Source of the DNA: Streptomyces mirabilis
GTDB taxonomy: Bacteria; Actinomycetota; Actinomycetes; Streptomycetales; Streptomycetaceae
Length of the DNA stretch: 64,000 bases
Direction: 5' to 3'
Assembly: GCF_018310535.1 (NCBI RefSeq)
Contig: NZ_CP074102.1
Coordinates: 7,688,001-7,752,000, forward strand
In this document: piece after piece, positions 31,893 through 39,878 of the stretch
How positions within the stretch are numbered: position 1 is the first letter of the stretch
Layout: each line of letters starts with the position of its first letter
Made by a program: the position numbers and the translations under genes
Notes under the pieces: generated by a model
Told to the model about the DNA's origin: nothing
The model's database searches: none
Seen by the model: the letters and a program-made list of their open reading frames with translations, nothing else

Positions 31893-33427
31893 GGGGCCAC
31901 CTCCGGGTGTGCGGCGAGCAGGGTCTCGACCGTGTCGGCCTGCGCGGGCGTCTTGTCCTCGCGGTAGCGCACCACGCGGGCGAAGCGGAGGGTGACCCCG
32001 GCCGGGTAGCGGGTGGACCGCTGCAGACCGTCGTAGGCGATCTCCACGACGAGTTCGGGCCGTACGGTGACCACGTGGCCGCTGTCCTCGACGGCCAGCT
32101 CCTGGAGGCGCTCGGTCTGCCAGGCCAGCATCGCGTCCGTCATGCCCTTGAAGGTCTTGCCGAGCATCGCGAAGGAGCCGTCCGCGGCGCGGGCCCCGAG
32201 GTGCAGGTTGGAGAGCTTGCCGGTGCGCCGCCCGTGGCCCCACTCGGCCGCCAGGACCACCAGGTCGAGGGTGTGCACGGGCTTGACCTTCAGCCACGAC
32301 GCCCCGCGCCGGCCCGCGCTGTAGGGGGCGTCCAGGGCTTTCACCACGACACCTTCGTGACCGCGCTCCAGCGTCTCGGCGAGGAATCGTTCCGCAGAGG
32401 GGATGTCCTCGGGGCCGTGAGCGAGGGCGCGTCGCACCCGCATCGGCTCGGGCACCAGCCGCGCCAGCTCCGCGTGCCGTTCGGCGAACGGCATATCCAG
32501 CAGATCCCGCCCGTCGACCGACAGCGCGTCGAAGAAGACGGGAGAGACCGGCACGCTCTTGGCGGCCGTGGCCACATCCACCCGCGAGCCCACCCGCCCG
32601 GCCGTGTCCTGGAAGGAGCGCGGCCGCCCGCCCTCGGCCAGCGCGATCACCTCGCCGTCCAGGATGAAGCGGGTGCCCTGCAACTCCCTCGCGGCGGAAG
32701 TGAGTTCGGGCAGCCGGTCGGTGATGTCGTCGAGGGTGCGGGTGTAGATCCGTACGTCGTCGCCGTCGCGGTGCAGCTGTACGCGAATGCCGTCGAGCTT
32801 CTCCTCGACGGCACACGCGCCCAGCTTCTCCACGGCCTCGGACACGGACGTGGCGCTGTGGGCGAGCATGGGCAGCACCGGGCGGCCCACCGTGAGCCGG
32901 AAGTCGGCCAGGGCCCCCGGGCCGTCCGTCAGCAGCGCCTGCGCCACCGTCTGCAGCGATCCGGCGAGCATCACCGCCCGCCGTACGTCCGCGGCGGGCG
33001 CGCCGGTCGCCTCGGCGAGCCCCTCGACCGCGACCGCGTCCAGCGCGCCCTGCCGCACCTCGCCGGTGAGCAGCCCGAACAGGAACCGCTGCTCGTCCTC
33101 GGTGGCCGCCGCGCGCAGCTCGTCCATCAGCCGCCTGCGCTCCGCCTGCGAGCCGGTGCCCGTGACCGCGCCGACCTCCGTCAGCCGGGCGTCCACGTCC
33201 CGCACCGTGAGCGAGGGCTCGGGCGCGGGCGGCACCGGCCCGCTCAGCAGCTTCCAGCCGATGCCGAGCCGCCCCTGCGGGAGACGGCCCGCCAGATACG
33301 GGATCACGATCGGCACGTCGTCCGCGTCGGCGTCCCGGAACAGCTCGGCGAGCAGGGCGGTCTTCCGGGACCGCGCCGAGGTGGCGGCGACCTCCCGGGA
33401 CACACGGGCGAGCCGGGCGAGCAGCAT
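31889..33427 (-). CDS. lig: ATP-dependent DNA ligase
   Basis: This 512-residue enzyme seals nicks using ATP. The N-terminal ligase domain (1-190) is followed by the adenylation domain with the active-site Lys in EEKLDGIRVQLHRDGD near residue 210 (KxDG). FILDGEVIAL (motif III) and EGVVVKALDAPY (motif IV) follow, then WLKVKPVHTLDLVV (motif V), and an OB fold up to the C-terminus. Many actinobacteria carry this archaeal-type ligase in addition to the NAD-dependent LigA; it is thought to be a repair ligase. It forms a two-gene operon with the overlapping Nudix gene. Confidence 0.93.
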   Translation of the reverse strand: MLLARLARVSREVAATSARSRKTALLAELFRDADADDVPIVIPYLAGRLPQGRLGIGWKLLSGPVPPAPEPSLTVRDVDARLTEVGAVTGTGSQAERRRLMDELRAAATEDEQRFLFGLLTGEVRQGALDAVAVEGLAEATGAPAADVRRAVMLAGSLQTVAQALLTDGPGALADFRLTVGRPVLPMLAHSATSVSEAVEKLGACAVEEKLDGIRVQLHRDGDDVRIYTRTLDDITDRLPELTSAARELQGTRFILDGEVIALAEGGRPRSFQDTAGRVGSRVDVATAAKSVPVSPVFFDALSVDGRDLLDMPFAERHAELARLVPEPMRVRRALAHGPEDIPSAERFLAETLERGHEGVVVKALDAPYSAGRRGASWLKVKPVHTLDLVVLAAEWGHGRRTGKLSNLHLGARAADGSFAMLGKTFKGMTDAMLAWQTERLQELAVEDSGHVVTVRPELVVEIAYDGLQRSTRYPAGVTLRFARVVRYREDKTPAQADTVETLLAAHPEVAP

Positions 33428-33471
33428 GGAGCCATGGTGCTACGGAGGGACGCCGTCCACACCCGGGCGGT

Positions 33472-34419
33472 TCAGCTCCGGGGCACGGCCGCGTCGAGGT
33501 CGGCGAAGAGCAGCTCGCCGTTGAGCGTGGCCGCCGCCCGGTAGCCCGCGCCCGCGGCGTTCACGACCTGCTCGGCGAAGCCCACCGCGTTGCCCGCCGC
33601 CCAGACGCCGGGCACGGTCGTCAGGCCCGTCTCGTCGACCACCGGGTACGTGCCGAACGGGGTCTCGCGCAGCTCGGCGCCCAGCCGCTGGAACAGGTCG
33701 TTGCGGGGGAGCGCGCGCGGCGCCACGAAGAGCGTCGAGCGGTCGTGGACGGTGCCGTCCGCGAGCCGGATCCCCGTGAGCCGGTCGTCCTCGACGACGA
33801 GCCCCGCGGCCTCACCGGACACCACGGCGACCCCGGCCGCGGCGAGCCGCCTCGTGTCGTCGGCCGTCAGCTCCTCCTCGGCGACCGTGTGCAGGAACAG
33901 GGTGACGTCCTTCGACCACTGGGAGACCATCAGTGCCTGGTGGACGCTCATCGGCGTGGCGGCCAGCACCCCGAAGGACTTGTCGCGGACCTCCCAGCCG
34001 TGGCAGTACGGGCAGTGCAGCACGTCCCGCCCGAAGCGCTCGGCGACACCCGGGACCGTCGGGAGCTCGTCCGCCAGCCCGGTGGCGAGGATCAGCCGCC
34101 GCGCGTGCACGATCCGTCCGGCCGTGAGCGTCACATGGAACTCGCCGCTGCCTTGCCGGGACACGTCCACCGCCCGGTCCCGGACCAGCTCGACGCCGTA
34201 CCGCGCGATCTCCTCGCGCCCCGCGGCGAGGAACTCCGCGGGCGGCATGCCGTCCCGGGTCAGATAGCCCTGCAGATGTGCGGCGGGCGCGTTGCGCGGC
34301 TCGCCCGCGTCGACGACGAGCGTGCGGCGCCGGGCCCGGCCGAGGACCAGTGCGGCGGACAGGCCGGCCGCGCCGCCTCCGACGACGACGGCCTCGTACC
34401 TCTCGGTCATGTCGGTCAT
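33472..34419 (-). CDS. Thioredoxin-reductase-like FAD/NAD(P) oxidoreductase
   Basis: This 315-residue flavoprotein has an FAD-binding GGGAAGLSAALVLGRARR near residue 12, the redox pair CPYCHG near 135 (CxxC, as in thioredoxin reductase) and a C-terminal FAD site GVWAAGNAVGFAEQVVNAAG. The NADPH-binding GxGxxA/G in the middle is poorly conserved (FGVLAATPMSVHQAL), so it may not use NADPH as a true reductase. Some relatives oxidise dithiols in natural products (HlmI/GliT type). GGAGGTGGTCACC precedes the ATG. It is divergent from an XRE-cupin regulator, its likely controller. Confidence 0.85.
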   Translation of the reverse strand: MTDMTERYEAVVVGGGAAGLSAALVLGRARRRTLVVDAGEPRNAPAAHLQGYLTRDGMPPAEFLAAGREEIARYGVELVRDRAVDVSRQGSGEFHVTLTAGRIVHARRLILATGLADELPTVPGVAERFGRDVLHCPYCHGWEVRDKSFGVLAATPMSVHQALMVSQWSKDVTLFLHTVAEEELTADDTRRLAAAGVAVVSGEAAGLVVEDDRLTGIRLADGTVHDRSTLFVAPRALPRNDLFQRLGAELRETPFGTYPVVDETGLTTVPGVWAAGNAVGFAEQVVNAAGAGYRAAATLNGELLFADLDAAVPRS

Positions 34420-34462
34420 GGTGACCACCTCCACCGGAGACGGTCGCCCCACGGGTGCCGCA

Positions 34463-34498
34463 TTGACAAACTGCTTTGCCGAATCTGCAATAGAGGCA
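34463..34498 (+). promoter_or_regulatory. Promoter of the XRE-cupin gene, probably giving a leaderless mRNA
   Basis: TTGACA (34463-34468) and a TGCAAT -10 (34486-34491) are 17 bases apart. The expected start of transcription falls at or next to the ATG at 34498, and no good ribosome-binding site is present. Confidence 0.6.
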
Positions 34499-35094
34499 TG
34501 AGCAAGGGCATGGATGACGATTCCCGGACGGACGAGGTGCTGGCCGAGGTCGGGCCGAGGCTGCGGCGCATCCGCAAGGAGCGGGGCGCGACACTCGCCG
34601 GCCTGTCCGAGGCGACCGGCATCTCCGTGAGCACGCTGTCTCGGCTGGAGTCGGGGCTGCGCAAGCCCAGCCTGGAGCTCCTGCTGCCGATCGCCCGGGC
34701 CCACGAGGTGCCGCTGGACGAGCTGGTCGGCGCCCCACCGGTGCGCGACCCGCGCGTACGCGCCCAGCCCATCGTGCGCGGCGGCCGCACCCACTGGCCG
34801 CTCACCCGGCAGCCCGGCGGACTCCAGGCGTACAAGGTGCTCGAACCGCAGCGCAAGCTCGAGCCGGAACCCCGGACCCACGAGGGCTATGAGTGGCTGT
34901 ACGTGATGTCGGGGCGGCTGAGGCTCGTGCTGGCCGACCATGACGTGGTGCTCGGTCCGGGGGAGGCCGCCGAGTTCGACACGCGGGTGCCGCACTGGTT
35001 CGGGTCGACGGGAGAGGGGCCCGTGGAGTTCCTGAGCCTGTTCGGGCCACAGGGGGAGCGGATGCACGTGAGGGCGCGTCCGACCCGATCGTGA
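34498..35094 (+). CDS. XRE-cupin transcriptional regulator
   Basis: This 198-residue protein has an N-terminal helix-turn-helix (residues 18-75: LRRIRKERGATLAGLSEATG then ISVSTLSRLESGLRKPSLEL) and a C-terminal cupin (residues 115-190: HEGYEWLYVMSGRLRLVLAD and VLGPGEAAEFDTRVPHWFG). Such regulators sense a small molecule in the cupin and control neighbouring oxidoreductases. It is divergent from the thioredoxin-reductase-like gene with 78 bases between starts, so both promoters overlap and co-regulation is likely. The start is fixed by the promoter position rather than by a Shine-Dalgarno. Confidence 0.88.
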   Translation: MSKGMDDDSRTDEVLAEVGPRLRRIRKERGATLAGLSEATGISVSTLSRLESGLRKPSLELLLPIARAHEVPLDELVGAPPVRDPRVRAQPIVRGGRTHWPLTRQPGGLQAYKVLEPQRKLEPEPRTHEGYEWLYVMSGRLRLVLADHDVVLGPGEAAEFDTRVPHWFGSTGEGPVEFLSLFGPQGERMHVRARPTRS

Positions 35095-35130
35095 GGGCGT
35101 GACGCACACGACTGTTCCCTGATCGGCAAG

Positions 35131-35151
35131 CGACCGCTTAGTATGCGGTCG
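35131..35151 (+). promoter_or_regulatory. Inverted repeat before the quinone oxidoreductase/acyl-CoA dehydrogenase operon
   Basis: CGACCGC-TTAGTAT-GCGGTCG is a perfect 7-bp inverted repeat with a 7-base centre containing a -10-like TAGTAT. It is 38 bases before the start codon and resembles TetR-family operators. No TetR gene is adjacent. Confidence 0.6.
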
Positions 35152-35188
35152 AGCCCGGTCAGACAGAGCAGTCCCGTGGAGGCCCCGC

Positions 35189-36166
35189 ATGCAGGCATGG
35201 CAAGTACACCAGCTCGGCGAACCGAGCCAGGTGATGCAGCTCCAGGACGTGGAGCGACCGGTGCCCGGTGAGGGGCAGGTCCTGCTCAAGGTGCGCGCGG
35301 CGAACATCAACTTCCCGGACGTGCTGATGTGCCGCGGGCATTACCAGGTCAGGCCGCCACTGCCGTTCACGCCCGGTGTGGAGATCTGCGGCGAGACCGA
35401 GGACGGGCGCCGCGTGCTGGCCAATCCCGCGCTGCCGCACGGCGGTTTCGCCGAGTACGCCGTCGCGGACGCCGCCGCCCTGCTGCCCGCGCCCGACTCC
35501 CTTGACGATGCCGAGGCGGCCGCCCTGCACATCGGCTACCAGACGGGGTGGTTCGGTCTGCACCGCCGGGCCCGTCTCGAAGCCGGCGAGACGCTGCTCG
35601 TCCACGCCGCCGCCGGAGGGGTCGGCAGCGCGGCCGTGCAGCTGGGGAAGGCGGCGGGCGCCACCGTCATCGGCGTGGTCGGCGGGGCCGACAAGGTGGC
35701 CGTGGCCCGCGAGCTGGGCTGCGACGTCGTCATCGACCGACGTACCCAGGACGTCATCGCAGCCGTGAAGGAAGCCACCGGCGGCCGGGGTGCCGACGTG
35801 ATCTACGACCCCGTCGGCGGTGAGGCGTACACCCAGTCCACCAAGGTCGTCGCCTTCGAGGGCCGGATCGTCGTCGTGGGCTTCGCCAGCGGCTCGATCC
35901 CCAGCCCGGCGCTCAACCACGCCCTGGTGAAGAACTACGCGATCCTCGGCCTGCACTGGGGCCTGTACGGCACCAAGAACCCCAAGCTGATCCAGCACTG
36001 CCACGAGCAGCTCACCGAACTGGCCGCGCGCGGCGCCATCAAGCCGCTGGTCAGCGAGCGCGTGCCGCTGGGCGGCGGTGCGGCCGCCGTGCAGCGGGTC
36101 GGCGACGGTGTCACCACCGGCCGGGTCGTCGTGGTGCCCTCTCTCGAGAACGGAGCAGCCGCATGA
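35189..36166 (+). CDS. Zinc-independent alcohol dehydrogenase-family quinone oxidoreductase/enoyl reductase
   Basis: This 325-residue MDR-superfamily enzyme has the GroES-like N-domain (NFPDVLMCRGHYQVRPPLPF, then TPGVEICGE) and a Rossmann domain with HAAAGGVGSAAVQLGKAAGA near residue 140. Metal-ligand Cys residues of true alcohol dehydrogenases are absent, as in NADPH:quinone oxidoreductases. It heads an operon with two acyl-CoA dehydrogenase genes and overlaps the first by ATGA. In this setting it may reduce an enone or enoyl-CoA in breakdown of a branched or cyclic acid. Such a role is inference. Confidence 0.88.
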   Translation: MQAWQVHQLGEPSQVMQLQDVERPVPGEGQVLLKVRAANINFPDVLMCRGHYQVRPPLPFTPGVEICGETEDGRRVLANPALPHGGFAEYAVADAAALLPAPDSLDDAEAAALHIGYQTGWFGLHRRARLEAGETLLVHAAAGGVGSAAVQLGKAAGATVIGVVGGADKVAVARELGCDVVIDRRTQDVIAAVKEATGGRGADVIYDPVGGEAYTQSTKVVAFEGRIVVVGFASGSIPSPALNHALVKNYAILGLHWGLYGTKNPKLIQHCHEQLTELAARGAIKPLVSERVPLGGGAAAVQRVGDGVTTGRVVVVPSLENGAAA

Positions 36167-37344
36167 CCGACGCAGCCGAACTGCGCACCCGTACGAAGGA
36201 GTTGCTGGCGGCGCACCCGCCCGCGACAACGGACCGGCTCGACTTCCTCAAGGCCCGTTTCGACGCGGGACTCGCCTGGGTGCACTACCCCGAGGGTCTC
36301 GGCGGGCTCGGCGCCCCGCGCACCCTCCAGGCCGTCGTCGACGCCGAACTGGAAGCCGCCGGCGCCCCCGACAACGACCCGCGGCGCATCGGCATCGGCC
36401 TCGGCATGGCCGCGCCGACGATCCTCGGCTTCGGCACGGAGGAGCAGAAGCGCGACTTCCTCAGGCCGTTGTGGGTCGGCGAGGAGGTCTGGTGCCAGCT
36501 CTTCAGCGAACCCGGTGCCGGGTCCGACCTGGCCGCGCTCGGTACCCGTGCCGTCCGGGAGGGCGACAACTGGGTGGTCAACGGGCAGAAGGTGTGGACG
36601 TCCAGCGCCCACCTCGCCCGCTGGGCCATCCTCATCGCCCGCACCGACCCGGACGTGCCCAAGCACCGCGGCATCACGTACTTCATCTGCGACATGACCG
36701 ACCCGGGTGTCGAGGTGCGGCCGCTGCGCCAGATCACCGGCGAGGCCGAGTTCAACGAGGTCTTCCTCACCGACGTCCGCATTCCCGACGCGCACCGGCT
36801 GGGTGAGGTCGGTGACGGCTGGCGGGTCGCGCAGACCACGCTCATGAACGAGCGCGTCTCCATCGGCGGTATGCGCATCCCGCGCGAGGGCGGCATGATC
36901 GGCCCGGTCTCCAAGACCTGGCGCGAGCGTCCCGAACTGCGCACCCACGATCTGCACCAGCGGCTGCTGAAGCTGTGGGTGGAGGCCGAGGTCGCCCGGC
37001 TCTCCGGCGAACGGCTGCGCCAGCAGCTCGTCGCGGGCCAGCCCGGCCACGAGGGTTCCGGGATGAAGCTCGGATTCGCCCGCCTCAACCAGGAGATCAG
37101 CGGCCTGGAGGTCGAACTCCTCGGCGAGGAAGGCCTGCTGTACGAGGACTGGACGATGCGCCGGCCGGAACTGGTCGACTTCACCGGCCGCGACGCCGGC
37201 TACCGCTATCTGCGCTCCAAGGGCAACAGCATCGAGGGCGGGACCAGCGAGGTCCTGCTGAACATCGTCGCCGAACGCGTGCTGGGCCTGCCGTCCGAGC
37301 CGCGCACCGACAAGGACGTCGCGTGGAAGGACCTCGCCCGATGA
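36163..37344 (+). CDS. Acyl-CoA dehydrogenase, catalytic subunit of a probable heteromeric enzyme
   Basis: This 393-residue protein of the acyl-CoA dehydrogenase family has FSEPGAGSDLAALGTRAV near 110, QKVWTSSAHLARWAILIART near 138, and IEGGTSEVLLNIVAERVLGL near 366, where the Glu matches the catalytic base of the family. It overlaps the quinone oxidoreductase gene by ATGA upstream and the second acyl-CoA dehydrogenase gene by ATGA downstream. Paired genes of this kind in actinobacteria encode alpha2-beta2 enzymes for sterol side chains or other bulky acyl-CoAs. Confidence 0.9.
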   Translation: MTDAAELRTRTKELLAAHPPATTDRLDFLKARFDAGLAWVHYPEGLGGLGAPRTLQAVVDAELEAAGAPDNDPRRIGIGLGMAAPTILGFGTEEQKRDFLRPLWVGEEVWCQLFSEPGAGSDLAALGTRAVREGDNWVVNGQKVWTSSAHLARWAILIARTDPDVPKHRGITYFICDMTDPGVEVRPLRQITGEAEFNEVFLTDVRIPDAHRLGEVGDGWRVAQTTLMNERVSIGGMRIPREGGMIGPVSKTWRERPELRTHDLHQRLLKLWVEAEVARLSGERLRQQLVAGQPGHEGSGMKLGFARLNQEISGLEVELLGEEGLLYEDWTMRRPELVDFTGRDAGYRYLRSKGNSIEGGTSEVLLNIVAERVLGLPSEPRTDKDVAWKDLAR

Positions 37345-38444
37345 CAACACAGAGCACCCAGCCCGATCTGCTGTACTCGGAGGAGGAAGAGGCGCTGCGC
37401 GCCGTCGTCCGCGGCCTCCTCTCCGACCACTGCGACGCGGCGGGCGTCATCGCCCGCACCGAGTCGGACACCCCGCACGACCCCGAGCTGTGGAAGGCGC
37501 TCTCGGACGGGATGGGCCTGGCGGGCCTGCTCGTGCCCGAGTCGCTGGGCGGCCAGGGCGCCACCCACCGCGAAGTCGCCGTGGTGCTGGAGGAGCTGGG
37601 GCGTGCGGTCGCGCCGGTGCCGTATCTGACCAGTGCCGTCGTCGCCACCGAGGCGCTGCTGGCCTGCGAGGGCGAAGAGGCCGCCGGGCTGCTGTCGGCG
37701 CTGGCGTCGGGCCGGACGATCGGCGCGCTCGCCGTCGCGCTGTCCGTGCCCCCCGGCGGCGCCCACAAGACCGTACGGAACGAGGGCGGCTTCCTGTACG
37801 GGGAGCTGACGGGGATCGCGGACGCGGCGGTGGCCGATGTGCTGCTGGTTCCGGCGGACGACGGCGGGCTGTACGCGGTGGACGGGGACGCCGTGACGGT
37901 CACCCCGCTGGTGTCCCTCGACCTCACCCGGCCGCTCGCCACGGTCGCCTTGGACGGGGTGCGGGCACGTCCCCTCGGCGCCGCCGAACCCGCCGTACGA
38001 CGGGCCCTGCGCAGCGGCGCCGGACTGCTCGCCTCCGAACAACTCGGCCTCGCCGACTGGTGCTTGACCGAGACGGTCCGCTACCTCAAGGAACGCAAGC
38101 AGTTCAACCGGCCCGTCGGCGGATTCCAGGCGCTCAAGCACCGGCTCGCGCAGCTGTGGCTGGAGGTCGTCAACGCCCGCGCCGCCGCCCGCGCCGCCGC
38201 CGACGCGCTCGCGACCGGCAGCGCGGACACCGACGTGTCGGTCGCCGTCGCCCAGGCGTACGCGGCACCCGTCGCCGTCCACACCGCCGAGGAGGCCCTC
38301 CAACTGCACGGGGGCATCGGGATGACCTGGGAGCACCCGGTTCACCTGTATCTGAAGCGGGCCAAGGCGGACTCGATCGCGTACGGCACGGCGGGAGCCC
38401 ACCGCGCGGCGCTGGCCGAACTGGTGGACCTGCAAGCCCCCTGA
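37341..38444 (+). CDS. Acyl-CoA dehydrogenase-like partner subunit lacking the catalytic Glu
   Basis: This 367-residue family member retains the C-terminal FAD-binding helices (YLKERKQFNRPVGGFQALKH and LQLHGGIGMTWEHPVHLYLK), but the segment at the catalytic base reads SIAYGTAGAHRAAL instead of EGTSE. It also lacks the SEPGAGSD-type FAD/substrate loop. It starts at an ATG overlapping the previous stop, so it is translated with the catalytic subunit, and a strong terminator follows. The two proteins very probably form one heteromeric dehydrogenase with half the usual number of active sites. Confidence 0.88.
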   Translation: MTTQSTQPDLLYSEEEEALRAVVRGLLSDHCDAAGVIARTESDTPHDPELWKALSDGMGLAGLLVPESLGGQGATHREVAVVLEELGRAVAPVPYLTSAVVATEALLACEGEEAAGLLSALASGRTIGALAVALSVPPGGAHKTVRNEGGFLYGELTGIADAAVADVLLVPADDGGLYAVDGDAVTVTPLVSLDLTRPLATVALDGVRARPLGAAEPAVRRALRSGAGLLASEQLGLADWCLTETVRYLKERKQFNRPVGGFQALKHRLAQLWLEVVNARAAARAAADALATGSADTDVSVAVAQAYAAPVAVHTAEEALQLHGGIGMTWEHPVHLYLKRAKADSIAYGTAGAHRAALAELVDLQAP

Positions 38445-38457
38445 CGTACATCTGCCG

Positions 38458-38485
38458 GAGGCCCGCCCCGCCAGGGGCGGGCCTC
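38458..38485 (+). terminator. Intrinsic terminator of the acyl-CoA dehydrogenase operon
   Basis: GAGGCCCGCCCC and GGGGCGGGCCTC form a perfect 12-bp stem with a GCCA loop, 14 bases beyond the last stop codon. Confidence 0.88.
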
Positions 38486-38618
38486 TCGGCGTGCGCACCG
38501 CGGGTGAAGTGAACGGACAGCGGCAGTCCGGCCAACTCCCCTCACGACAGGGTGTGTTGGGCCGCCCGGGACCGCATACTCGCTGAGGTCCTAGCGCACC
38601 CTTCAAGGGAGGCAGAGC

Positions 38619-39476
38619 ATGGCCCTCACCACCCGTCGCAGAGCCCTCACCACCCTCGGCGCCGCCCTTGCGGGCTCGGTCGCCCTGCCCGCCTCGCGAG
38701 CACTGGCGGGGGAGGAGAAGCACCACACACGCCCCCTGTGGCGTGCCCACGCGCACAACGACTACGAGCACCCGCGACCCCTGTTCGACGCCCTCGACCA
38801 CCGCTTCGGCAGCGTCGAGGCCGACATCTACCTCGTCGGCGACCAACTCCTCGTCGCCCACGACCCGGTCGAACTCGACCCGACCCGCACCCTCGAATCC
38901 CTCTACCTCGCCCCGCTCGCCGCCCGAGTGAAGGCCAACCGCGGCTCGGTCTACCGGGGTTACCGGGGGCCCCTGCAACTCCTCATCGACATCAAGACCG
39001 AGGGCTCGTCGACGTACCTCGAACTCGACCGCCATCTGAGCCGCTACCCGCACCTGTTCACCACCTACGCTCACGGCCGGGTGCGCCCGGGGCCGATCAC
39101 CGCGGTGATCTCCGGCGACCGCGCCGCCCGTACGCCCATGGAGGCGCAGAGCGTGCGGCGCGCCTTCTACGACGGCCGGCTCACCGACCTCGGCAGCGCG
39201 GCCCCCGCCTCCTTCATCCCGCTGATCTCGGACAACTGGACGCTCAACTTCACCTGGCTGGGCGACGGCCCGTTCCCCGACGCCGAGCGTGCGAAGCTGC
39301 GCGGCATCATCGCGGCGGCCCATCGGCGCCACCAGAAGGTGCGGTTCTGGGCGACGCCCGACCTGGCGGGCCCGGCACGCGAGGCGCTGTGGGGCGAACT
39401 ACTGGCCGCCGGCATCGACTACTTCAACACCGACGACCTCGCCGGGCTCGAAACCTTCCTCGTCGCGCACGAGTAG
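38619..39476 (+). CDS. Exported PLC/GDPD-superfamily phosphodiesterase-like protein (AIM6-like)
   Basis: This 285-residue protein begins with a twin-arginine-like signal (TTRRRALTTLGAALAGSVAL, cleavage near ALA at 28-30). The mature part starts HAHNDYEHPRPLFDALDHRF and FGSVEADIYLVGDQLLVAHD, the two His/Glu/Asp clusters that bind metal and phosphate in glycerophosphodiester phosphodiesterases and PI-PLC-like TIM barrels. LLIDIKTEG follows near 115. It resembles the AIM6 family. It is transcribed alone after its own ribosome-binding site GGGAGGCAG. The substrate is unknown; an extracellular phosphodiester is likely. Confidence 0.82.
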   Translation: MALTTRRRALTTLGAALAGSVALPASRALAGEEKHHTRPLWRAHAHNDYEHPRPLFDALDHRFGSVEADIYLVGDQLLVAHDPVELDPTRTLESLYLAPLAARVKANRGSVYRGYRGPLQLLIDIKTEGSSTYLELDRHLSRYPHLFTTYAHGRVRPGPITAVISGDRAARTPMEAQSVRRAFYDGRLTDLGSAAPASFIPLISDNWTLNFTWLGDGPFPDAERAKLRGIIAAAHRRHQKVRFWATPDLAGPAREALWGELLAAGIDYFNTDDLAGLETFLVAHE

Positions 39477-39652
39477 ACGCGTGCGCGTAGGACGCACGCG
39501 AGTGGACGCGCACGAGCAGGTGCACGCGCTGGTGTGCGAGTGGGCGTAGACACCACACGTTCGGAGGACACGTCAGCCGCACGGACGAACCCTCCGCTAC
39601 GCGACACTTGCGGCCGAAAGCCGCGGTGTCGACGTGGCGGAGGAGGTTGACG

Positions 39653-39847
39653 ATGGCCATTTCCATCTCTGTGGTGGTACTGCTCCTGATCCTCGCGGTG
39701 GTCTTCCTGCGCAACGGCGCGCTGAAACCCTCGCACGCGGTGGTCTGCGTACTGCTCGGCTTCTATCTGTCGACCACCAGCATGGCGCCGACCATTCAGA
39801 ACGGGCTCACCGCGACGGCGGACATCGTGAGCAGCCTGCGCCCCTGA
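39653..39847 (+). CDS. Small conserved membrane protein
   Basis: This 64-residue protein has a strong ribosome-binding site (GGAGGAGG) before its ATG. It has a first membrane helix (ISISVVVLLLILAVVFLRNG), then ALKPSHAVVCVLLGFYLSTT and a polar tail. I recall close relatives across Streptomyces, sometimes beside FtsK/DNA-translocase genes of mobile elements, but no known function. The 176-base gap before it contains GC-rich GCACGCG repeats (39480-39550) and nothing coding. Confidence 0.7.
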   Translation: MAISISVVVLLLILAVVFLRNGALKPSHAVVCVLLGFYLSTTSMAPTIQNGLTATADIVSSLRP

Positions 39848-39878
39848 CGTGCGGGTCCACGTGCGTGTCAGCCCTGTG

